Origin: Clostridiales bacterium
GTDB taxonomy: Bacteria; Bacillota; Clostridia; Lachnospirales; Lachnospiraceae
Assembly (NCBI GenBank): GCA_020860565.1
Contig: JAJBUA010000017.1
Location: 1 to 64,000, forward strand
Direction of reading: 5' to 3'
Length of the DNA stretch: 64,000 bases
The number at the start of each line of letters is the position of its first letter. Position 1 is the stretch's first letter. Below are positions 34,240-43,833 of this stretch, in pieces. Below the pieces are notes generated by a model that was given only the letters and a program-made list of their open reading frames with translations, did not search any database and had not been told where the DNA came from. The position numbers and the translations under genes are program-made.

Positions 34240-34254
34240 AATGAAAAGAATAAA

Positions 34255-34330
34255 GAATGCGCCTAAGCGCATTCTTGCGCCGAGCGCGGTCGCTTTAGCG
34301 ACATAATCCCTTACGCGCGAGTGCGCATCC
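34255..34330 (-). repeat. Dispersed two-hairpin element, copy A
   Basis: On the minus strand: GGATGCGCAC, CGCGCG, TAAGGGATTAT, inner hairpin GTCGCTAAAGCGAC, CGCGCTC, GGCGCA, then hairpin GAATGCGC/GCGCATTC. The order and the TAAGGGA and GGCGCA linkers match the 42.4 kb copies while both stems have different but still complementary bases. Confidence 0.6.
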
Positions 34331-34342
34331 CGCCCGGAGGGC

Positions 34343-34378
34343 TTTTGTCTTATAGGATGAATTTCCTATAAGACAAAA
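34343..34378. repeat. 15-bp perfect inverted repeat
   Basis: TTTTGTCTTATAGGA (34343-34357) and its exact reverse complement (34364-34378), loop 6 nt. It adjoins copy A of the structured element and overlaps by 3 bp the pckA terminator stem, so the two hairpins may be alternative folds. Confidence 0.75.
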
Positions 34379-34410
34379 CCGTTTGACAGTTTTTCACCAT
34401 CAAACGGTTT
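34376..34410 (-). terminator. Terminator-like hairpin after pckA
   Basis: Stem AAACCGTTTGA (34376-34386) / TCAAACGGTTT (34400-34410), followed on the minus strand by TTTTGTCTTAT. The U-tract is interrupted, so strength is uncertain. Confidence 0.65.
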
Positions 34411-34448
34411 CCTGATCATTATGAATTTATTTCTGAAATCGTCCCAAT

Positions 34449-36053
34449 TCAGATCTGCGGGCCTGCGGATACCAGTGCCTTGCCCAGCTCATTGCCCTCG
34501 TATTTCGCGAAGTTCTTAACGAAACGCTGTGCCAGATCCTTTGCCTTGGTCTCCCACTCGGAAGCATCCGCATAAGTATCGCGAGGATCCAGAATCTTCG
34601 GATCTACACCCGGAAGCTCAGTCGGAACCTCAAAGTTAAAGTGCGGAATCATCTTGGTCGGAGCATTCAGGATCGAACCATCCAGGATCGCGTCAATGAT
34701 GCCGCGGGTATCCTTGATGGAGATACGCTTGCCAGTGCCGTTCCATCCGGTGTTAACCAGATAAGCCTTCGCGCCGCTCTGCTCCATTCTCTTTACGAGC
34801 TCTTCCGCATATTTCGTCGGATGCAGCTCAAGGAATGCCTGACCAAAGCAAGCTGAGAAGGTCGGGGTCGGCTCGGTGATGCCACGCTCGGTACCAGCCA
34901 GCTTCGCCGTAAATCCGGACAGGAAATAATACTTGGTCTGCTCCGGAGTCAGGATGGATACCGGAGGAAGTACGCCGAACGCATCCGCAGACAGGAAGAT
35001 CACCTGCTTTGCGGCCGGAGCGGAAGAAACCGGACGTACGATGTTCTCAATATGATCGATCGGATAAGATACACGGGTATTCTCCGTTACACTCTTATCT
35101 GCAAAATCGATCTTGCCGTTCTCATCCAGTGTAACATTTTCCAGCAGAGCATTGCGCTTGATCGCATTATAGATATCCGGCTCCGCATCTTTGTCCAGAT
35201 TGATAACCTTTGCGTAGCAGCCGCCCTCGAAGTTGAAGACGCCGTTGTCATCCCAGCCATGCTCGTCATCGCCGATCAGCAGACGCTTCGGATCAGTGGA
35301 AAGGGTGGTCTTGCCGGTTCCGGAAAGTCCGAAGAAGATCGCGGTATTCTCGCCGTTCATATCTGTATTGGCCGAGCAGTGCATGGAAGCAATGCCCTTC
35401 AGCGGCAGATAGTAATTCATCATGGAGAACATACCCTTCTTCATCTCTCCGCCGTACCAGGTATTGATAATCACGGACTCGCGGCTGGTGATGTTAAAGA
35501 CAACCGCTGTCTCAGAATTCAGTCCCAGTTCCTTATAATTCTCTACCTTTGCCTTGGAAGCGTTGTAAACAACGAAATCCGGTTCGAAGTTTGCCAGCTC
35601 CTCTGCAGTCGGAGTGATAAACATGTTCTTTACAAAATGAGCCTGCCATGCTACCTCAACGATAAAGCGGACTGCCATACGGGTATCCTTATTCGCACCG
35701 CAGAACGCGTCAACGACATAAAGCTTTTTATCGGAAAGTTCCTTTTTCGCGATCTCTTTTACAGCCTCCCAGGTCTCTTTGGACGCCGGATGGTTGTCAT
35801 TCTTATACTCATCAGAGGTCCACCATATGGTGTCTTTGGAATTCTCATCCATAACGATGAATTTGTCCTTCGGTGAACGGCCCGTATAAATACCGGTCAT
35901 TACGTTTACTGCGCCCAGTTCGCTCACCTGGCCCTTGTCATAACCCTCAAGCGCCGGATTCATCTCCTCCTCGAAGATTGTTTCATAAGAAGGATTGTAC
36001 ACAATTTCTGTGGTTCCTGTGATGCCATACTTCGTTAAATCAATCTTTGCCAT
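34449..36053 (-). CDS. pckA: Phosphoenolpyruvate carboxykinase (ATP)
   Basis: Interconverts oxaloacetate + ATP with PEP + CO2, 534 aa. The kinase-1a motif [13 protein letters not shown] is at about residues 241-253, with [11 protein letters not shown] and [10 protein letters not shown] following; [10 protein letters not shown] and WWTSDEYKN are in the N-terminal domain. ATG 36053 lies 9 nt from GAGG; ATG 36062 abuts it. In anaerobes this enzyme often runs toward oxaloacetate. Strong own promoter. Confidence 0.97.
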   Translation of the reverse strand: MAKIDLTKYGITGTTEIVYNPSYETIFEEEMNPALEGYDKGQVSELGAVNVMTGIYTGRSPKDKFIVMDENSKDTIWWTSDEYKNDNHPASKETWEAVKEIAKKELSDKKLYVVDAFCGANKDTRMAVRFIVEVAWQAHFVKNMFITPTAEELANFEPDFVVYNASKAKVENYKELGLNSETAVVFNITSRESVIINTWYGGEMKKGMFSMMNYYLPLKGIASMHCSANTDMNGENTAIFFGLSGTGKTTLSTDPKRLLIGDDEHGWDDNGVFNFEGGCYAKVINLDKDAEPDIYNAIKRNALLENVTLDENGKIDFADKSVTENTRVSYPIDHIENIVRPVSSAPAAKQVIFLSADAFGVLPPVSILTPEQTKYYFLSGFTAKLAGTERGITEPTPTFSACFGQAFLELHPTKYAEELVKRMEQSGAKAYLVNTGWNGTGKRISIKDTRGIIDAILDGSILNAPTKMIPHFNFEVPTELPGVDPKILDPRDTYADASEWETKAKDLAQRFVKNFAKYEGNELGKALVSAGPQI

Positions 36054-36133
36054 AGTTTTCATCCTCTTTTCTTTGACTTTGTAACTTTGTATATCCTCTT
36101 AATATGTTGAAAATAAAAACAGCATCGTACATA

Positions 36134-36162
36134 ATTTTATAATACCTTCCACATACTGTCAA
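36134..36162 (-). promoter_or_regulatory. SigA-type promoter of pckA
   Basis: On the minus strand TTGACA (36162-36157), 17 bp, TAAAAT (36139-36134). Confidence 0.8.
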
Positions 36163-36223
36163 GAATTTTTCGTTAAATATTTCACCAAATTTTCCATGAA
36201 AAATCGTCGTTTTTACCGTATGA

Positions 36224-36252
36224 TTGAAAAATGCGCCGCCAACGTGTATAAT
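36224..36252 (+). promoter_or_regulatory. SigA-type promoter of the pectinesterase-like gene
   Basis: TTGAAA (36224-36229), 17 bp, TATAAT (36247-36252), 34 bp before the ATG. Confidence 0.78.
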
Positions 36253-36285
36253 CGTAGCATCTCTTGAACGAGGAGGAACAGAATC

Positions 36286-37260
36286 ATGAATCCCATCCGC
36301 ATCCGGCCGGACGGCAGCGGCGATTATCCTGATATCATGACCGCACTGCAGGCCCTGCAGAAAACAGACTCCCGGATCCCGGCGACCATTCTGCTGGCAA
36401 ACGGCATCTACCATGAACGCCTTGTCATTACGCGCCCCCATCTGTCCCTGATCGGGGAGGATGCGGAACAAACCATCCTCACCGGCGCCCTCTATGCCCG
36501 TATGCCGTGTACGGATATCGGGAAACTCGGCACCTTCCGTACCTATTCCTGTATGATCGATACTCACGACTTTACCGCCTCCGGCATCACATTTGAAAAC
36601 AGTGCCGGGAAAGGACCGGATGTCGGACAGGCACTCGCTCTTTATGCGGACGGCGACCGGCTGGTCTTTGACCACTGCCGTTTTCTCGGCGGCCAGGATA
36701 CTCTCTTTACGGCTCCGCTTCCTCCAACGGAACGGGAGCCACACGGCTTTACTGGTTCCGGTGAACATCGTCCGAGGCGCCCCGGGCGGCATTATTATAA
36801 AAACTGCTATTTTGAGGGAGATATCGACTTTATCTTTGGCGGCGCCGCAGCCTACTTTGAAAACTGTGAATTTTTTTCCAAAGATATCGGCCGGCCTGTC
36901 AACAGCTTCGTCACAGCCGCCTCTACTCCCAAAGACCAGAAATACGGTTATGTCATGCAAAGCTGCCGCTTCACCGGAAACTGTCCGCCACATTCCGCCT
37001 ATCTCGGACGTCCCTGGCGTGAATATGCGAAAACCGTTCTCTTAAACTGTGAAATCGACGCGCACATCCGATCTGAAGGATGGGATGACTGGAACCGGCC
37101 GCAGGACCATAAAACGGTCTTTTACGCCGAATACCAAAGCACCGGACCCTCCTCTGATATGAAAAAACGCCCCGGCTGGGTTCATAAACTGACCCACACC
37201 GAAGCGTCACAATATACCAGAGAACTTGTCCTGCGCGGCAGCGACGGATGGTGTCCCTGA
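36286..37260 (+). CDS. Pectinesterase-family protein (CE8), no signal peptide
   Basis: Right-handed beta-helix pectin methylesterase-like protein, 324 aa. Catalytic-site motifs are present in order: GGQDTLF (about residues 138-144, Gln and Asp), GDIDFIFGGAAAYFENC (about 178-194, Asp) and LGRPWREYAKTV (about 242-253, Arg). No signal peptide or membrane segment is seen, so it should act on methylated oligogalacturonides in the cytoplasm. An extra Pro/Arg-rich loop (about 147-168) follows the first motif. Single-gene unit with its own promoter; no pectin gene neighbours in the window. Confidence 0.88.
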   Translation: MNPIRIRPDGSGDYPDIMTALQALQKTDSRIPATILLANGIYHERLVITRPHLSLIGEDAEQTILTGALYARMPCTDIGKLGTFRTYSCMIDTHDFTASGITFENSAGKGPDVGQALALYADGDRLVFDHCRFLGGQDTLFTAPLPPTEREPHGFTGSGEHRPRRPGRHYYKNCYFEGDIDFIFGGAAAYFENCEFFSKDIGRPVNSFVTAASTPKDQKYGYVMQSCRFTGNCPPHSAYLGRPWREYAKTVLLNCEIDAHIRSEGWDDWNRPQDHKTVFYAEYQSTGPSSDMKKRPGWVHKLTHTEASQYTRELVLRGSDGWCP

Positions 37261-37263
37261 AAA

Positions 37264-38013
37264 TCACCGGTAAAATTCATGCCCATCATGCTGAAACAGA
37301 TAGGTAAGCTGTCCGTCAAACCAGCTCACATTGCCGGAATACGACGCGCTTCGGTTCATAAAGTAAAGAGCGCCCTGCGAATAATCCTCACCCGCCAGCG
37401 CACGGTCAACCGCCTCCATTGTCTGCGCGCTCACACTGCATGTATTAATACTGCCATTTTTCACCGGGGAAAACTGAGATTTCTGATAGACAACACCGGT
37501 AATGCTGTCGGGAAACTCTCCGGCCTTCACACGATTCAGCACGACATTGGCTACCAGGATCTTCCCCTTCATATCACACCCTCCGGCCTCTGCCTGCACG
37601 ATCCGGGTCAGGACCTGATAATCCTCTTCGGAACAGGATACCACTGCAGATCTGCGCTTCTCCGCCTCTGCCGCCTCCTGTGCCTGACGGCTGCGTTCTT
37701 CCTCGATCTCAGAAATCGCTTTTTGCGCCTCTCTTACTTTCTCCCGCTGCGTTTCTCTTAATTTTTGTCTGTCTTCTACACTTTTGGACAAGGTATTGCC
37801 GACCAGCTGCTGCCCTTCCTGAGAAATCAACCGTTCCGATAATCGAACCGGAGTCATTGCCTGCGTACTCACAAAGCCTTCTGCGGACACTTCTTCCTGT
37901 ACATCGAAAGAACTGACCGACTGACCGGGAGCTGCCCCGGCCGCAGTCAATACCATGAACGAAAGGGCTGCCGCCCCGGCCGCAGCCATCATGGCTGATC
38001 TTACTGCCAGCAT
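37264..38013 (-). CDS. Secreted cell-wall hydrolase with SleB-like domain
   Basis: Exported protein of 249 aa. A signal peptide (hydrophobic Ala-rich stretch, residues 7-27) is followed by a charged coiled-coil-like segment (about 60-120) and a Hydrolase_2/SleB-type domain (about 128-249; LTRIVQAEAGGCDMKGKI, NVVLNRVKAGEFPDSI, ALYFMNRSAS). SleB relatives act on spore cortex, but this gene has a consensus SigA promoter, which suggests vegetative wall turnover (inference). ATG 38013 follows GAGGTG. Confidence 0.85.
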   Translation of the reverse strand: MLAVRSAMMAAAGAAALSFMVLTAAGAAPGQSVSSFDVQEEVSAEGFVSTQAMTPVRLSERLISQEGQQLVGNTLSKSVEDRQKLRETQREKVREAQKAISEIEEERSRQAQEAAEAEKRRSAVVSCSEEDYQVLTRIVQAEAGGCDMKGKILVANVVLNRVKAGEFPDSITGVVYQKSQFSPVKNGSINTCSVSAQTMEAVDRALAGEDYSQGALYFMNRSASYSGNVSWFDGQLTYLFQHDGHEFYR

Positions 38014-38117
38014 ACTCACACCTCACTTTTTTATAAAGTCTCCTGAAAATCGCTCAAATTATGTCGAAAGTGGGGACTCAAAGCCTCTTTTTCCTTGTTT
38101 TGTACGGCTTAGTGGAT

Positions 38118-38146
38118 ATTATAGTGGGAGTATAGTGTTTTTGCAA
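38118..38146 (-). promoter_or_regulatory. SigA-type promoter of the cell-wall hydrolase
   Basis: On the minus strand TTGCAA (38146-38141), 17 bp, TATAAT (38123-38118). The rest of the 286-bp gap to ybaK is AT-rich with only the terminator at its far end. Confidence 0.8.
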
Positions 38147-38217
38147 TGGATATTTTACATTTTTGTTACAAATTTTATTGAATTTGTGATAATTGCCGCC
38201 CCTTTTATAAGGTTTCC

Positions 38218-38268
38218 ATAAAAATAAACCGCCAAAAAGCACTGCAATTTGGCGGTTTTTCTTTTTTT
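38218..38268. terminator. Bidirectional terminator after ybaK
   Basis: Perfect 11-bp stem AAACCGCCAAA (38226-38236) / TTTGGCGGTTT (38248-38258), with TATTTTTAT after it on the minus strand and TTTCTTTTTTT on the plus strand. It ends the leu/ybaK cluster. Confidence 0.82.
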
Positions 38269-38299
38269 ATTTCCAGTCATATATTACTTTTTTGTTAAA

Positions 38300-38785
38300 T
38301 CAGATCGTCAGATCCCCATACTTTCCATCCACATAAACCCGCAGATCTTCCGGTTTCAGGATAATCTGAGCGCCGCGCATCCCGGCGCTTACCGCGATCT
38401 CATCAAAAAGCTGAGCGGTTTCTTCAATATAAGTGGGGAACTTTTTCTTCATTCCGACCGGCGAACAGCCTCCTCGGATATAACCGGTCACCGGAAGCAG
38501 ATCCCGCATGGGAATCATCTCGACCTTCTTGTCCCCGGATGCCTTTGCCACCTTTTTCAGATCCAGTTCCTCGGCGACCGGAATGCAGCAGACCAGATAT
38601 CCCGTTCTCTCTCCCTTTAAGACCAGTGTCTTAAAGCAGGTATCCGGATCCTGACCCAGCTGCGCTGCCACATGGACTCCAGACAGATCTTTCTCATCCA
38701 CCTCATATTCCATTGTGCGGTAGGAAATCCCCGCTGCGTCCATCAGCCGCATTACATTTGTCTTTTCTTTTTTCTGGACCTTCAT
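38300..38785 (-). CDS. ybaK: Cys-tRNA(Pro)/Cys-tRNA(Cys) deacylase YbaK
   Basis: Trans-editing hydrolase that clears Cys-tRNA(Pro), 161 aa. Family features are TNVMRLMDAAGISYRTMEYE at the N-terminus, DTCFKTLVLKGERTGYLVCCIP with the catalytic-site Lys at about residues 52-73, GYIRGGCSPVGMKKKFP and the C-terminal beta strands. It is the last gene of the isopropylmalate-dehydratase-like cluster, 18 bp after the large subunit. Confidence 0.92.
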   Translation of the reverse strand: MKVQKKEKTNVMRLMDAAGISYRTMEYEVDEKDLSGVHVAAQLGQDPDTCFKTLVLKGERTGYLVCCIPVAEELDLKKVAKASGDKKVEMIPMRDLLPVTGYIRGGCSPVGMKKKFPTYIEETAQLFDEIAVSAGMRGAQIILKPEDLRVYVDGKYGDLTI

Positions 38786-38803
38786 GACATTTCTTTTATC
38801 CTT

Positions 38804-40054
38804 TCAGCCGCATGCCGCGGTAATCTTTCCCGCTGCCGCGCAGGCCGCTGCGGTCGCCGGAGATGCCAGATAGATCTGCACCTTCGAGGTACCCATCCGG
38901 CCCAGGAAATTACGGTTATTCGTAGCAACAACCGTTTCATAATCACTCAGGATGCCGCCGGTACGTCCGCAGCACAGTCCGCACCCGGCATGCGTGATAA
39001 TCGCTCCCGCCTCGGCCAGAGTCTCCAGGATTCCCTCCTGCAACGCCTCGCGGTATACCTTACGGCTCGCCGGAGTCACAATCAGTTTCACAAACGGCGC
39101 GACTTTTTTGCCGCGGAGCACATCCGCCGCTGCCCGCAGATCTTCCAGACGTCCATTCGTACAGGAACCAATGAAGACCTGGTCAATCGCAGTTCCCTCC
39201 AGTTCACTCACATCACGGATCTGATCCACCTGCGACGGACAGGCCATTACGGGGACAAAATTCTCCGCCTGATAACTCAACGTCCGGATATATCCGGCGT
39301 CTGCGTCACCGACAAGACTCTTCTGAAAATCATTCAGTTCGATCTCACAATACGCCGCCGTCTTTTCATCCGGCGTAAACATCGCGCATTTTGCCCCAGC
39401 CTCAATCGCCATATTTGCCATCGTCATGCGGCTCGCGACACTCATCTCCCGGATCGTATCCCCGGTAAATTCAAGAGAGCAGTAAGTGGCTCCGTCCGCC
39501 CTCAGATCCCCGATAATCCGCAGAATGACATCCTTGGACATCACGCCTGCGGGGAGTTTACCGTTGATCTCTACTTTAATGGTCTCCGGCACTTTCACCC
39601 AGAGTGTGCCGGTCCCCAGAATCGCCGCCATCTCCGTATAACCGATCCCTGTGGAAAAGGCTCCCACACAGCCGTACGTCGTCGTATGGCTGTCCGTACC
39701 AAATACCACATCTCCCGGCCTTACATAACCGGCTTCCGTCATCAGCTGATGGCAGATGCCGTCGCTGCGGTGAACATGAGTCAGTCCATATTTTGACGCG
39801 AACGCATCTCCGACCTTATAGTGTCTGGTATCATCCTGCTGACTTGCCGGCACCAGATGATCATAAATCATAACCACCTTATCCGGATCCCAGACGCGCT
39901 CAAATCCCATTTCTTCAAATTTGCCGACAATAAACGGCATCATGATATCATCCACCATCACGCGGTCCACCTGAACTGTCACGATCTGGCCGGGCTTTAC
40001 TTCATCCGCACCGATATTATGTGCAATGATCTTTTCGATAATTGTCTGTCCCAT
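38804..40054 (-). CDS. Aconitase-family dehydratase large subunit, pair 1
   Basis: LeuC/HacA-type large subunit of 416 aa, the archaeal/clostridial split form. The 4Fe-4S ligands are the Cys of IGSCTNGR (about residue 296) and the pair in GCGLCCG (about 356 and 359). It forms a set with the small subunit 19 bp upstream. Substrate is likely 3-isopropylmalate or a related 2-alkylmalate such as dimethylmalate or citramalate; GCGLCCGRTGG differs from the usual GCGPC-x-G of LeuC, so annotation as LeuC is tentative. Confidence 0.8.
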   Translation of the reverse strand: MGQTIIEKIIAHNIGADEVKPGQIVTVQVDRVMVDDIMMPFIVGKFEEMGFERVWDPDKVVMIYDHLVPASQQDDTRHYKVGDAFASKYGLTHVHRSDGICHQLMTEAGYVRPGDVVFGTDSHTTTYGCVGAFSTGIGYTEMAAILGTGTLWVKVPETIKVEINGKLPAGVMSKDVILRIIGDLRADGATYCSLEFTGDTIREMSVASRMTMANMAIEAGAKCAMFTPDEKTAAYCEIELNDFQKSLVGDADAGYIRTLSYQAENFVPVMACPSQVDQIRDVSELEGTAIDQVFIGSCTNGRLEDLRAAADVLRGKKVAPFVKLIVTPASRKVYREALQEGILETLAEAGAIITHAGCGLCCGRTGGILSDYETVVATNNRNFLGRMGTSKVQIYLASPATAAACAAAGKITAACG

Positions 40055-40073
40055 CCCATTCTCCTTTCTGCCG

Positions 40074-40565
40074 TCAGGCCAGCCCGTTGCGGCGGCGCAT
40101 GGCCTTTACCAGGCCGCCCTCATTGATAATCTCTACCAGATTATCCGGCAGAGAATGGATGGGATACTTTTTGCCATGATACTCAACCGCCTCATTAACG
40201 GTTACGGTAATCTCGTCACCTTCATGGATATCGTCATACAGATCCGGCTGTTCAATCAGCAGCAGGCCGTTATTGATCGAATTGCGGAAGAAAATGCGGG
40301 CAAAGGACTTCGCAATGACACAGCGGATACCCAGCGCCTTCACTACCTCCGGCGCCTGCTCACGGGAAGAGCCGCAGCCAAAGTTTTTGCCTGCCACAAT
40401 GATATCTCCCTCATGAATCTGCGACGCAAGTTCCGGCCGCAAGGGAGAAAAGCCATACTGCTTCATGTCTTCAATCGTCTTTAACGCCAGATATTCCGTC
40501 GGAATAATGATATCGGTATCGATATCATCTCCCAGAACCCATACGTTTCCTGTAAACCTTTCCAT
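40074..40565 (-). CDS. Aconitase-family dehydratase small subunit, pair 1
   Basis: LeuD/HacB-type swivel-domain subunit, 163 aa. DDIDTDIIIPTEYLAL opens the domain and FGCGSSREQAPEVVKALG (about residues 62-79) is the active-site loop. The substrate-specificity loop reads YLAL at about 23-26; known homoaconitases have an Arg there (YLRT), so an apolar substrate side chain is favoured. It lies 17 bp after the pair-2 large subunit. Confidence 0.8.
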   Translation of the reverse strand: MERFTGNVWVLGDDIDTDIIIPTEYLALKTIEDMKQYGFSPLRPELASQIHEGDIIVAGKNFGCGSSREQAPEVVKALGIRCVIAKSFARIFFRNSINNGLLLIEQPDLYDDIHEGDEITVTVNEAVEYHGKKYPIHSLPDNLVEIINEGGLVKAMRRRNGLA

Positions 40566-40582
40566 CCTGTCATCGCCCTTTC

Positions 40583-41833
40583 TTACAACTGATCCGCCGT
40601 ACAGATTTTTCCTTTCACCGCTGAGGCCGCTACTGTCGCCGCCGAGGCGAGATAGACCTTGGAGCTCGGATGTCCGGCACGGCCCTTAAAATTACGGGTA
40701 CCGGTACTGATCAGCACCTCATTTTCACCGATAACGCCCTGACAGCTCCCCCAGCATACACTGCAGTTGGGATTCATCACGATCGCACCGCTTTCGATAA
40801 AGATATCAATCAGTCCCTCTCTGGCTGCCTGCAGATAAATCTCCTGGCTCGCCGGCACTACAAGGAACCGGACATGATCAGAGATTCTGCGTCCCTTCAC
40901 GATCGCCGCACCGACACGCAGATCTTCAATCCGGCCATTATTACAGGAACCGAGGAAAGCTTCGTCAATCCTTCTCCCCTCCACTTCATCTACCGGAGCA
41001 AGTGCATCGACAAAGTCCGGCTTTGCTACCACCGGCCGGATCTTCGACAGGTCAAATGTATATTCTTTTACATAATGTGCGTCCGCGTCGCTCTTAAATA
41101 CTGCTTTCGGCTCACGTCCCCTCGCACGCAGATACTCCAGAGCGATCTCATCCGCCTCAAAAATCGCAGTCTTCGCTCCTGCTTCCACCGCGAGATTACA
41201 CAGAACCATCCGTTCATCGACATTCAGTGTCTTCGCTCCGTCACCGCAGAATTCCATCACCTGATAGTTGGCTCCGTTTGCGCCGATGGTGCCGATAATC
41301 GTCAGCATCAGGTCTCTCGGATAAACGCCCTCACTCAGTTTTCCCGTCAGGTTAAACTTAATGGTCTCCGGAACCAGTACCCAGGATGTCCCTGTCACCA
41401 TCGCATACAGAAGATCCGTACATCCCACACCGGTACCAAATGCTCCCAGCGCTCCATAAGTACAGGTGTGGCTGTCGGCAGCGAAAATCAGCTCGCCGGG
41501 ACAGACATAATGCTCCATCATAATCTGATGGCAGACACCCTTGCCCTCCCAGAAATCAATCCCGTTCTCTTTTGCGAAATCACGCATCTTCTTCTGAGAC
41601 GCCGCAGTCTTGGGACTGTCTGACGGTACATTGTGATCTACAATAAAGACCATCTTTTTTGCATCTGCAATACGGGGATGTTTTAATTTGTTATAATACA
41701 TATCAACCGTCAGATGCGTCGTCCCGTCATTGCTCATCATACGGTCCAGTGTAACCGTATGAATATCACCTGGTCTGACTGTTTCCACACCTGCCGCGCG
41801 TGCGATGATTTTTTCCGCAATTGTCATTCCCAT
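40583..41833 (-). CDS. leuC: Aconitase-family dehydratase large subunit, pair 2
   Basis: LeuC-type large subunit, 416 aa. Fe-S ligands are in GSCNNGR (about residue 294, with Asn instead of the common Thr) and NCSVCWG (about 354 and 357). It is only moderately similar to the pair-1 copy by eye, so the two are old paralogues, not a recent duplication. Because pair 2 is nearest to ilvC it is the better candidate for true 3-isopropylmalate dehydratase, but leuA and leuB are not in the window. Confidence 0.75.
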   Translation of the reverse strand: MGMTIAEKIIARAAGVETVRPGDIHTVTLDRMMSNDGTTHLTVDMYYNKLKHPRIADAKKMVFIVDHNVPSDSPKTAASQKKMRDFAKENGIDFWEGKGVCHQIMMEHYVCPGELIFAADSHTCTYGALGAFGTGVGCTDLLYAMVTGTSWVLVPETIKFNLTGKLSEGVYPRDLMLTIIGTIGANGANYQVMEFCGDGAKTLNVDERMVLCNLAVEAGAKTAIFEADEIALEYLRARGREPKAVFKSDADAHYVKEYTFDLSKIRPVVAKPDFVDALAPVDEVEGRRIDEAFLGSCNNGRIEDLRVGAAIVKGRRISDHVRFLVVPASQEIYLQAAREGLIDIFIESGAIVMNPNCSVCWGSCQGVIGENEVLISTGTRNFKGRAGHPSSKVYLASAATVAASAVKGKICTADQL

Positions 41834-41835
41834 AA

Positions 41836-42318
41836 TTATGCCTCCTCCTGATTCAGCGATGCGATCAGACCTCCCTGATTTAAGATCTGCTGCATATAGG
41901 CCGGCAGCCTGGTGCAGGAGAAAGTCTGGCCATTGGCACGGGCCACCCCTTCTTCCATGGACAGCTCCATCTCATCGCCGGTCTTTACGGCATCCGGCAG
42001 TTCCTTGCAGACAATCACAGGCAGACCGATATTGATCGCGTTGCGATAGAAAATGCGGGCAAAAGACTTGGCAACAACCGCCCGCACTCCCAGAGCCTTC
42101 AGCACGCTCGGCGCCTGTTCACGGGAAGAGCCGCAGCCAAAATTTTCTCCTCCCACTACAAAATCGCCGGGCGTTACCTTCTGCGGAAACTCCGGATCCA
42201 GCGATTCAAATGTATGCCCCTTCATCTCGTCGATCGTCGGAAGAAGCAGATACTGTGACGCAATGATCTGGTCAGTATCCAGATCGTTGTGAAATTTAAA
42301 AATCTTACCGCATGACAT
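41836..42318 (-). CDS. leuD: Aconitase-family dehydratase small subunit, pair 2
   Basis: LeuD-type subunit, 160 aa. HNDLDTDQIIASQYLLLPT opens the domain, with specificity loop YLLL at about residues 22-25, and FGCGSSREQAPSVLKALG (about 59-76) is the active-site loop. SD GGGAGG precedes the ATG. It leads the four-gene leuD-leuC-like block; a terminator and two structured repeats separate it from ilvC. Confidence 0.75.
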   Translation of the reverse strand: MSCGKIFKFHNDLDTDQIIASQYLLLPTIDEMKGHTFESLDPEFPQKVTPGDFVVGGENFGCGSSREQAPSVLKALGVRAVVAKSFARIFYRNAINIGLPVIVCKELPDAVKTGDEMELSMEEGVARANGQTFSCTRLPAYMQQILNQGGLIASLNQEEA

Positions 42319-42342
42319 GACTAATCCTCCCTTTTTCCTTGC

Positions 42343-42519
42343 AATCGATTAGGAGGCAGCTTTTTGCCTCATACTCGCTGCGCCGGGCGGATGCAGCGTC
42401 AGCTGCAAAATTCCTTATCCGCCCGTGTGATCGAGTAGGAGGCGGCTTTTGCCTCATACTCGCTGCGCCGGGCGCGTCCAGCGTCAGCTGGAAACTTCCT
42501 TACGCGCCCGTGTGCATAA
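42343..42519 (-). repeat. Dispersed two-hairpin element, tandem copies B1 and B2
   Basis: Two units of about 88 bp (42430-42519 and 42344-42429). Minus-strand order in each: CACACGGGCG, TAAGGAA, inner hairpin CCAGCTGACGCTGG (B1) or GCAGCTGACGCTGC (B2), closing arm GCGCCCG (B1) or TCCGCCCG (B2), then GGCGCAGCGAGTATGAGGC with its pairing arm GCCTCCTACTCG. Arms differ between units but remain paired. B1 starts with TTATGCACA (42519-42511). With the terminator this fills the 306-bp ilvC-leuD gap; no gene was seen. Confidence 0.82.
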
Positions 42520-42552
42520 AAGGGCAGGAGGTTAAATCTCTCCTGCCTTTTT
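42516..42552 (-). terminator. Intrinsic terminator after ilvC
   Basis: Stem GGCAGGAG (42523-42530) / CTCCTGCC (42540-42547) extended by A/T pairs, with CCTTTTATG on the minus strand. It separates ilvNC from the leuDC block. Confidence 0.8.
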
Positions 42553-42624
42553 CGCATTTAACCTGTTCTTCCAGGGTTCTTATTTGTCCGATATGGATGA
42601 GCTTGTCATCCCCAACGGCATCCA

Positions 42625-43833
<1,209 letters not shown>

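Noticed and set aside
38672-39796. 374-aa plus-strand frame opposite the pair-1 large subunit
   Set aside because: His/Arg-rich antisense shadow of a clear aconitase-family gene, without SD.
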